In this document: positions 55,455 to 64,000 of the stretch, piece after piece
How positions within the stretch are numbered: the first letter of the stretch is position 1
Layout of the letters: each line of letters begins with the position of its first letter
Origin: Chionoecetes opilio
Taxonomy: Eukaryota; Arthropoda; Malacostraca; Decapoda; Majidae
Direction: 5' to 3'
DNA: 64,000 bases
Assembly: GCA_016584305.1 (NCBI GenBank)
Contig: JACEEZ010020309.1
Coordinates: 27,501-91,500 of the forward strand
Translations under genes and position numbers: made by a program
The notes under the pieces: generated by a model
Told to the model about the DNA's origin: nothing
Databases searched by the model: none
Seen by the model: the letters and a program-made list of their open reading frames with translations, nothing else

Positions 55455-58400
55455 GACGGACGGTGAGGGCGTGCCGCCCGGGGAAACCCCTGACTGGTTT
55501 ATGCCCCGGTTGGGCGCTCACACCCCGGGATGGGGGGGTGAAAAATCCCGAGGGGGGGTTGAGGGCCGGTTTGGGTTTAAAGCTCAACCCGGGCATGCCC
55601 CTGGTGAACCTTGACTCACTGAGCCGTGGTTGGGCGCTCACCCCCCGGGCATTTCCGCGGGAACCCCTGACTGGGTTTATTTCCCGTGGTTTTACGCTCA
55701 CACCCCGGCAAAGCCGGGGAACCTTTTGGGGCTGGTTATGCCCGTGGTTGACGGGGGCACACCCGGGGGTGCCGGGGTGAACCTCTGACTGGTTTTATGC
55801 CCGTGGTTGGGCGCTCACAAACCCCGGGGAAAGCCGGGGTGAACCTCGAGGGTTTATGCCCGTGGTTAACAATCACACCCGGGGATTTCCCCCGGTGAAA
55901 ACCCCTTTACTGGGGGATGCCCGGGTTTACGCCCCCAAAAACCCCCCATGCCCGGGGGGAACCTCTGAATGGTTTATGCCCCCTGGTTGACGCCCCACCC
56001 CGGGCATGCCGGGCCCTGAACCTCGGGGGTTGATGCCCCTGGTTGACGCTCACACCCGGGGCATGGGAGTGGTGAAAACCCCTTTACTGGTTTGGGGGGG
56101 TTTGGGTTTCCGCCACAACCCCGGCATGCGGGGTGAAACCCCCTGAAATTTTTTGATGCCCCCGGGTTTACGTCACACCCGGGCATGCCGGCTGAACCCT
56201 TTACTGGTGATGCCCGTGGTTGACGCCACACCCGGGGGATGCCGCCCCCGGGGAACCCTCTGACGGTTGATGCCCTGGTTGGACGCTCACAAACCCCGGG
56301 GGTGCCGCGGTGAAAACTCTGACTTGGGGGATTTCCCGTGGTTGACGTCATACCCGGGGAATGCCCCGGTTTAAAACCCCGACTGGTTTATGCCGGGTTG
56401 ACCCCTAAAACCCGGGCATTTCCGTGGTGAACCTCGACCCTTTTAGCCCGTGGTTTTACGTCACACAAAATGGCAAGCCGGGGTTTAAAACCCTTTACTG
56501 GTTGAGGGCCCTGGTTGACGCTCACACCCGGGGATGCCCGGGATGAACCTCTGATGGTTGGGTGCCCCCTGGTTTGACGCTACACCCAGGCATGCCGGGG
56601 GGGAACCTCTGACTGGTTTTTGCCCGTGGTTTTAAAGCTCACACCCGGGCATGCCGGGGTGAACCTCGACTCACTGATGCCCGTGGCCGACGCTCAACCT
56701 GGGGATTGCCCGGGGTGAACCTCTGAATGGTTTTTCCGTTTGGTTTACGTCACACTCGGCATGCCGGGGTGAACCTTTTGACCCCACTGATGCCCGTGGT
56801 CGGGCGCTCACACCTGGGCATGCCGGGGGGAAAACCCCGACTGGTTGATGCCCGGGTTGACGCTCACACCCGGGAAGCCGGGGTTTAACCCCTAACTGGT
56901 TGATGGCTTTTTGGTTGGAAAGCCCCACACCCGGGCGTGCCGCGGTTTAACCTCTGATCCTTTATGCCCGTGGTTTTACGCTCACACCCCGGGGGGCCGG
57001 GGGGGAACCTTGACTGGTTGGGGCCCCTTTTTGACGCTCACCCCGGCATGCCCGGTTAACCCCTGACTGGTTTATTTCCCGGGTTGGCGCTTTACACCCG
57101 GGCTGCCCCGGTTTAACCTCTGACTGGTTGATTTCCCCTGGTTGGCGCTTTAAACCCGGGCGTTTCCGCGGGGGGAACCTAGGGCTGGTTGATGCCCGTG
57201 GTTGACGCTCCCCACCCCCGGATGCCGGGGGAAACCCCCCCCCCTGACTGGGTTTATGCCCCTGGTTGGGCGCTTTACCCCTTTGGGGTGCCGCGGTGAA
57301 CCTATGAGGTTGAATTTACCCGGGTTTGGGGTCAACCCGGGGGGTGCCCCGGTGAACCTAAAGACTGGTTGATGACGTGGTTGGGCGCCCCACCAGGGCG
57401 TTTCCGCGGGGAAACCCCTGAAAAAGGTTTTTGCCCGTGGTTTACGCTCCCCACCGGGATGCCCCGGGGGGAAACCCCTGAAAAAGGGGGGGTGCCCCCT
57501 GTGGGTTTTTCGCTCAACCCGGGCATGCCGGGGTTTAAACCCCTGACTGGTTGATGCCCCTGGTTGGGGCTCAAACCCCGGGGGTGCCGCGGTGAACCTT
57601 GATGGTTGATGCCCCTGGTTTTGGGGCTCACACCCGGGGGCCGCCGGGGAACCCCATGAATGGTTTATGCCGTGGTTGGCTCACACCCGGGCCCTGCCCC
57701 CGGTGAACCTCTGACTTTGAGCCCGTGGTTGACGTCACAACCCCGGGAGCCGCCCGGGGTTTAACCTCGACTTTGGTTTATGCCCGTGGTTGACGCCACA
57801 CCCGGGCATGGGCCCGGGGGGAAAACCCCTGATGGTTTATGCCCCTGGTGACGCTCACCCCCCGGGCATGCCGGGGTGAAACCCCTGATGGTTGATGCCC
57901 CTGGTTTACGCTCACATCCGGGCGTGCCCGGGGAACCTTGGGGCTGGTTATGCCCCTGGTTGACGACACCCGGGGGATGCCGGGGTAACTCTGATGGTTG
58001 ATGACCTGGTTGACGCTCACAAACCCGGGGGTTTCCCGGGGTACCCTGACTGGTTTATGCCCCTTTGGGTTTACGCTCCACCCGGGCATGCGGGTTAACC
58101 TTGAAAGGTTGATGCCCGTGGTTGACGCTAAAACCCGGGGGATCCGGGGTGAACCCCCGACTGGTTTTATGCCCCTGGTTGACGCCACCCCCCGGGCGTT
58201 TCCCCCGGTGAACTCTGGGCGGTTTATTTCCCCTGGTTTTACGCTCACCCGGGCGTGCCCGGGGGTGAACCCTGACTCACTGATGCCCCGTGGTTTAAAA
58301 CCCCACCCCCGGTATGGGCCGGGGGGGAACCTCTGACTCACGATTGCCCCTGGTTTTAAAAGCTAAAAACCGGGCATGCCGGGGGGAACCCCCTTTACGG

Positions 58401-61400
58401 TTGGGTCCCGTGGTTTACGCTCACACCTAGCATGGGGGGGCGGGAAACCCCTGACTCAATGTGCTGTGGTTGACGCCCCACAACCCCGGGGTGCCGCGGG
58501 AAAACCCCTGACTCACTGATTTCCCGTGGTTGACGCTCACACCTGGGGGATGCCCGGGGTGAACCCCGACTCACTGATGCCCCTGGTTGACGATCACACC
58601 CGGGCGTGCCGCGGTGAAACCCCCTGAATCCCCTGATTTCCCGTGGGTTGGGCGCTTCCCCACCCGGGGGATGCCGGGGTGGAAAACCCCTGACTGGGTT
58701 TGATGCCCGTGGTTGACGCTAAAACCCGGGCATGCCGTGGTGAACTCGGGCTGGTTTATGCGTGGTTTGACGCTCACACCCGGGGATGCCGGGGGTGAAC
58801 CCCGGGCAGGTTTTATGCCCGTGGGTTTACGCTCACAAAACCCGGCATGCCGGGGTGAACCTCTGAAATGGTTTTTGCCCGTGGTTTACGCTCACACCCG
58901 GGGGCCCGGGGTGAAAACCCCGACTGGTTGAGCCCCCTGGGTTTACCCCTCACCCCCCGGGCTGCCCGGGGGTGAAACCCCTGAATGGTTGGGTGCCCCT
59001 GGGTTTACGCCCCACACCCGGGCATGCCGCGGTGAACCTCTGCTCCTTGATGCCGTGGTTGACGCTCACACCGGGGATGCCGGGGGGAACCCCTGCTCAA
59101 AAAATCCCCTGGTCGACGCCACCCCCCGGGGATTTCCGGGGTTAAACTCTGACTGGTTTTTATTTCCCGTGGGGGACGTCACACCGGGAAAGCCGGGGTT
59201 TAACCTCCCGATGGTTGATGGCCGTGGGTGACGCTCCCCACCCGGGGTGCCGCCCGGGGAACCTCTGAAACCTTGATGCCCGTGGTTTACGCTCAACCCC
59301 CCCCGGGCCCTGCCCGGGGTTTAACCCCTGAAATGGTTGTGCCCCATTGTTGACGCTTTACACCCGGGGGATGCCGGGTGAAACCCCCGACTGGTTGGGC
59401 CCCTGGTTGACGGCTCACACCCCGGGGCGTGCCCCCCGGGGGAACCTATGACGGGTTTATGCCTGGGTTGAAAAGCTCACACCAAAGGGCGTTTCCGCGG
59501 TGAAACCCTGACTGGGGGATGCCCCTGGTTGCCCTTTAAACCCGGGGGAGCCCCCCGGGTGAACCTTGAAATGGTTGATTTCCCGTGGTTGGAAAGCTCA
59601 CAAAAAGGGCATGCCCGGGGGGTTTAAAAATTTTGATGGTTGAAGGGGCCCCTTGGTTGACCCCTCAAAACCCCGGGGTGCCGCGGGGGAAAACCCCTGA
59701 CCCCCTTAATGCCCGGGGGTTGACGCCCCCACACCCCGGGGATGCCGGGGTTTAACCTCTGATGGTTGAAAAAAGGCCCTGGTTGACGCTCACACCCGGG
59801 AAACCCGGGGGAAAACCCCCCTGACCGGGGGGAAGGCCCCCTGGTTGGGCGACCCCAACCCCGGGCGTTGCCGCGGGGGGGAACCTTTGGGGCGGGGGGA
59901 TGCCCGGGGGGGTTGACGCCAAAACCCCCCTGGGCATGGCCGGGTGAACCTCTGATGGTTGATGCCCGTGGTTTTTACGGGTCACACCCGGGGCAGCCGG
60001 GGTTTAACCCCTGACTGGTTTATTTCCCGTGGTTGGGCCCCCCCCACCCCCCGGGGGGGTTTCCCGGGGAAACCTTTGGGGGTTTATTTCCCCTGGGTTT
60101 ACGCTCACACCAAAAGGGCGTGCCGCGGTGAACCTGGGGCCGGTTTGATTTCCCGTGGTTGACGCTCCAAACCCCGGGGATGCCGGGTGAACCTCTGCGG
60201 TTTATGCCCGTGGGTTTACGCTCACACCCGGGGAGCCGGGGGTGAACCCTGACGGTTTTGGGTGCCCGTGGGGGACGCTAAAACCGGGGCCCTTTCCCGG
60301 GGGAAAACCCCTTTACTGGTTGGCCCGTGGTTTACGTCACCCTTTTTGGGGGGGGGTTTTCCCCCCCCGGGGGGGCCCTCGACTTTGGTTTTTATGCCCC
60401 CTTGGGGTTTACGCTCACACCCGGGATGCCGGGGGAAAACCCCCGGGCTGGTGATGACCGTGGTTGCGTCACACCAGGGGTGCCGCGGAAACCCCTGACT
60501 GGGGTTTATGCCCCTGGTTTACGCTCACACCCGGGAGTCGGGTGAACCCTTTACTGGTTGTTGCCCCTGGTTGACGCTCACAAACCGGGGGATGCCGGGG
60601 TGAAAACCCCTGACTGGTTAGGGCCCCTGGTTTTGGGGTCACCCCGGGCGGTGCCGCGGGAACCCCTTTACTGGTTGAGGGCCCCTGGGGGACGCTCACA
60701 CCCGGGGATGCCGGGGTGAACCTCGAAGGTTGGGTGCCCGTTTTTGACGCTTTTACACCGGGGGCAAGGGCCCTGGTGGGGAAACCCCTGACTGGTTGAA
60801 TGGGGGCCCGGGGTTGGGCGCTCAAACCCCGGGCGTGGCCGCGGTTTTAACCCTGAAATGGTTGAAAGCCCGTGGTTGACGTCCCCACCGGGCGGCCCCG
60901 GTGAACCTTTTACCCCAATGATTTCCGTGGGTTGACGGGTTTACACCCCGGGGGTGCCGCGGTTAAAACCTTGAATCATGATGCCCCGGGGGGACGTCAC
61001 ACCCCGGGCCCCCCGGGCCGCGGTGAAACCCCGACTCACTATTGCCCCGTTGGGTTTACGCTCACACCGGGGGGCTTGGCGGGAACCTTGACTCCCCTGA
61101 GGCCCCTGGTTGACGCTCAAAAAACCCGGGCGGCCGCGGTGGAAAACCCTTTTACTCAAGATGCCCTTTATTGACGCTCACAACCCCGGGGGTGCCGGGG
61201 GTTAACCTCTGACTCAATGATGCCCGGGTTGACGCCAAAACCGGGGCCCTTGGGGCGGTGAACCCCCTTTACTCAAATGATGCCCTGGGTTTACGCTCCC
61301 ACCCCGGGGGGGCCCCGGGAACCTGACTTTATGTGCCCCCGGGTTTACGCTCACACCTGGGTATTTCCGGGGGAACCTCTGGGCTCACTGAGGGCCCCGG

Positions 61401-61600
61401 GGTTTCCTCACCAAACCCCCGGGGCCGCGGTGAACCTTGACCCGGTTGATGCCCCCGGTTGACCTCACACCTGGGCAGGCCGGGGGTGAACCCCCTGACT
61501 GGTTGTGCCCGTGGTTGACGCTCACACCCGGGCAAAGCCCGGGGGGGAACCTCTGACTGGGTTTATTTTCCCGTTTGGGTTTACGCTCACACCCGGGCAA
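55455..61600. repeat. 56-bp GC-rich satellite (~105 copies)
   Basis: The unit reads gactggttgatgcccgtggt, tgacgctcacacccgggcat and gccgcggtgaacctct. cccgg...catg...ccggg forms a near-palindrome around gcatgc. Some copies carry actcactga in place of actggttga, giving at least two unit variants, the second commoner at 58440-58600 and after 60900. Long frames on both strands (GEPLTG..MPVVDAHTRA on plus, NQGHQPVRGSPRHA on minus) are artefacts of a 56-bp period open in all frames. The noise is largely ttgac rendered as tttac and tctgac as ctttac. Confidence 0.95.
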
Positions 61601-61604
61601 GGGG

Positions 61605-62335
61605 GAGGCCAGAAAAACCTTTTTGAGAACTATATTTTGTAAAAATATTTTAATACTAATTTTTTCAGTGGGAAAATTTTATATATTTATATTTGTCCCG
61701 CCCGGTGGGAGGGGAAACCAAGATTTTTAATACCTGTTTATCTGATCTTGTTTGCACTCTCAACGGGAAAGTGTTCTTTCATCATGGTTTCTGTGTTTTT
61801 AACAAATTTTAATGGGATGTCGTAATGAATTTATATTTTGGTTTTAAAAAAACCATGTAGTTTATTAGTATGTATTTCCCATTCCAAAAGTTTCTAAAAC
61901 CTTTTAAATTTTGAGTTTGCCTTTTTCCCGGATCTTAATTTTGGGTCAAACATCTAAAGCTTTTGTAGTCTGAAGTTTGAGGGTTTGAATTTATGACCAA
62001 ATTTTTCCACCATAGTGTTTTTCTTCTCTTGGGGCCCTTTTCTCTTCCTTCTTGGGGACTAAATTTTATCCCCCTTTTTTTTCCTTTTTTGTCTTTTTTT
62101 TTGTAGTTTTTTTGGGGGTTTTTTGGGAGGGGCCATTTTTCTTCTTTCCCAAAAGGGAATCCGGGTAGCCCAAAGGAGGTTAAACCGGGACTTTCTTTTG
62201 CTTTTTTTTTGTTTGGTTTTTAAATTTAAAAACTGGAAATGGCCCTCAAAGCATTTTCCCAAAGGGTTTTTGGGTTATTAAATTTGCCCGCCCCTTTTTT
62301 ATGTAAGAGCCCTGGGATAAACTATTTGGGGGAAA
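61605..62335. repeat. Segmental duplication, expanded copy: central flank
   Basis: Colinear with 14880-15570 (tttgtcccg...ggggaaaccaag, gatcttgtttgca, tttaaattttgagtttg, ttcttctcttggggcccttt). No gene. Confidence 0.75.
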
Positions 62336-62339
62336 GCTT

Positions 62340-62695
62340 TTGCCTTGGGTAAACCCTGGAGAAAAAATTTCCGGGAAATTTTCATTGGGAAAAACATTAC
62401 TGGCATTTGCATTGGAGGGAAAACATTTCGGCCTTTTCATGGGAAAACATTTACTGGCATTTGCCGGAGAAAACATTTTCTTCATTGCATTGGGGGAACG
62501 CCTTTAATGGCATTTTTCATTGGAGAAAGCCTTTTCTGGGTTTTCATTGAGAAAACATTTACTGGTATTTGCATTTTGGGGAAAGAAAATTTTCTGGCAT
62601 TTGATTGGAGAAAAACATTTACTGGCATTTGCATTGGAGGGAAAACATTAATGGATTTGGTTGGAGAAAAAATTTTTGGTATTTTCATTTGGGGA
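62340..62695. repeat. 28-bp minisatellite, expanded homologue (~12 copies)
   Basis: The unit is ggagaaaacatttactggca plus tttgcatt. It is homologous to 15575-15745, which has five to six copies. Confidence 0.85.
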
Positions 62696-62935
62696 AAGGG
62701 AAACCTATAAATGTAATCAGTGAAATCTTTGCCACGGGGTGCCATTCTGTTTTTTCCCCGAGAAAACAAATAAGTAATATTTTTGCATTAAAAGGGAAAA
62801 AAAACAGGGTTTTTTCTGGCAGATACCTTTTCAAGGGGAATAAGAAAAAATATTACAAATGCAGTAAAAAAAATAGTTAAGTTACTGTGTTTATTGGGGT
62901 TTGGGAAAGTAAACGGGAAAAAAGGGTTTTTAAAA
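62696..62935. repeat. Segmental duplication, expanded copy: 3' flank
   Basis: Matches 15745-15960 (cctataaatgtaatcagtga, cccgagaaaa, aataagtaatatttt). The match breaks off within the ~65-bp tail repeat and resumes at 63885. Confidence 0.75.
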
Positions 62936-63157
62936 ATTTTTACTCTTGACTGGACGAAGTTACATTGAAAAGGGGGGTGGGTAAAAGTTTAAAATAAAAA
63001 GTCGATAATGAAAAAGAGTAATTTTCCTCCCTTCCCCTTTAGGTTTTGGGAAACACGATATAAAAAATTTTTTGTGATAATTTTTTTAACCCCCCGGGGG
63101 TTTGCTGGCGACTTCAGGTGGCTAGGGGAAGGAGGAGGGGAGGGCCCTTATTAGTTG

Positions 63158-63877
63158 TCGTAGCGGTACAAGGGGTAAAAGTTTGGGGAAGGGGGTTTAA
63201 GGGAGGTGTGGTTTTTACCCTTGGATAAGGTATGGACAGGGAAAAGGTGTTGGTAGAGATGTAAATGAGATTCATTGATTATCTGTGATAACATGAGAGC
63301 TAATGGAAGGTGTTATTCATAGGGTCCAAGGTAGCTGTGGAAAGACGGCTGGATGAACGGCTGGATAAGGGTTCAAGGTAGCTGTGAAAAGCCGGCTGGA
63401 GGAGCAGTGGGGAACACCTGTGAACGCCTCTGTGTGAACACCAGGGATACAGCTAAGGATTAGTCTTATAGCTGGAGTGTGTGGACATTGATACTTGACT
63501 CAGCAAATCAGTGACGGGAACTTTAGTTAATGATTTAGGTTTAGAGGGTGTACATATGATTACGTTCGTGAGCACGAGCTGATACTCGCGTCGTGTCGAT
63601 GTTGTTAGCATTAAGCATATTTTTAAGTGGAGAGATACGTTAATGATTTAGGTTAAGAAGGAGTTGGGAAGTAATTACTGGTGAATCAGTAAAGTGACAA
63701 TATACTAAGATAAAGATAACGAGTTGTTATCTTTTACACCCATTCGTTCTGACATATTTTCTTAATCTTAATTTATTTTTTCCCACTTATTGTGGGTGGT
63801 GGCAGCATAATAGCCAGAATTGTGGAGCCCTCTTGAATTAACATCAAGGTAAGAAACCTATAAAGGGGGGGCGCTAC
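63158..63877. mobile_element. Possible solo LTR or other insertion in the tail repeat
   Basis: The block at 62935-63885 interrupts the tail repeat and has no counterpart in the compact copy. Within it, tgtcgtagcg (63158) and gggcgctaca (63868-63877) are imperfect inverted ends of TG...CA type. The sequence is clean, unlike the preceding 15 kb. No target duplication or primer-binding site was fixed, so the LTR interpretation is weak. Confidence 0.3.
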
Positions 63878-63884
63878 ACAATGA

Positions 63885-64000
63885 AGCCAGAAATATTACA
63901 CTTTGCAGTAATACGGTTAAATTACTGATGTTCATTGGGTTTGAAGTGAAGCCAAAAATATTACACTTTGCAGTAATACGGTTAGGTTACTGATGTTCAT
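63885..64000. repeat. ~65-bp tail repeat, continuing past the window
   Basis: Two copies containing attacactttgcagtaatac, gatgttcattgggtttg and aagtgaagcc, as at 15905-16035. The window ends inside the second copy. Confidence 0.85.

Noticed and set aside
55455..61600. Repeat protein with MPVVDAHTRA-like or NQGHQPVRG-like motifs
   Set aside because: The 56-bp period is not a multiple of 3 and all frames stay partly open. There is no start, composition or conservation signal.

Overview
This is repeat-dense animal nuclear DNA. Spliced exons with GT/AG junctions, tRNA-derived SINEs, three kinds of LINE or Penelope retroelement and many micro- and minisatellites rule out a bacterial or viral source. 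A decapod crustacean is my best inference, from a LINE family ending in an 8-bp (TTCTTATG)n tail, the SINE type, the multi-C-type-lectin gene and the abundant simple repeats. No species call is possible. One 672-bp gap of Ns lies at 12279-12950.

Only two convincing host genes are visible, in convergent orientation. The plus-strand 3' end of a coiled-coil gene has exons at about 11136-11239, 11880-12081, 13070-13294 and 13638-13736, plus a damaged exon-like segment at 5742-5905. A minus-strand gene encodes at least two tandem C-type lectin domains (exons 19660-19753, 18400-18516, 18053-18240, 17438-17543, 16813-16929). Both domains carry EPN and WND, so both are predicted to bind mannose-type sugars with calcium. 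Its first and last exons are not recognised here.

Region by region: 1-3.9 kb is a tandem duplication (period about 2.67 kb) with a 30-bp minisatellite. 3.9-5.2 kb is a G-rich minisatellite. 6.1-6.75 kb is a tandem pair of about 300 bp. 6.9-10.1 kb is a degenerate LINE on minus. 10.2-10.6 kb is a purine tract. 11-20 kb holds the two host genes with LINE tails, MITEs and a SINE in and around their introns. 20-20.8 kb is a 28-bp minisatellite. 21.4-24.05 kb is a complex satellite whose copies turn head to head. 24.19-24.87 kb is (TA)n. 24.89-25.56 kb is an LTR with an abutting polypurine tract. 26.6-31.3 kb is a large inverted repeat. 32.1-33.4 kb is a broken gene ending in a CXC-type cysteine cluster. 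34-37.8 kb is a Penelope-like element with a hammerhead-type ribozyme motif, set between (AT)n tracts. 38-42.6 kb is a duplication with an expanded 18-bp minisatellite. 43.6-46.9 kb is another duplicated unit flanking a broken intronless gene. 47.5-49.8 kb is an RTE/BovB-like LINE on minus. 54.7-64 kb is a second, enlarged copy of the 13.95-16.0 kb block, in which a 56-bp sequence present about once in the first copy has become a satellite of about 6.1 kb.

Sequence quality differs sharply between stretches. About 2.7-10 kb, 26-37 kb and 47-63 kb show inflated homopolymers and a recurrent change of mixed triplets into runs (TGA to TTT or GGG), while 10.6-26 kb, 38-47 kb and 63.1-64 kb look clean. 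Frameshifts in the noisy stretches may be consensus errors rather than real decay.
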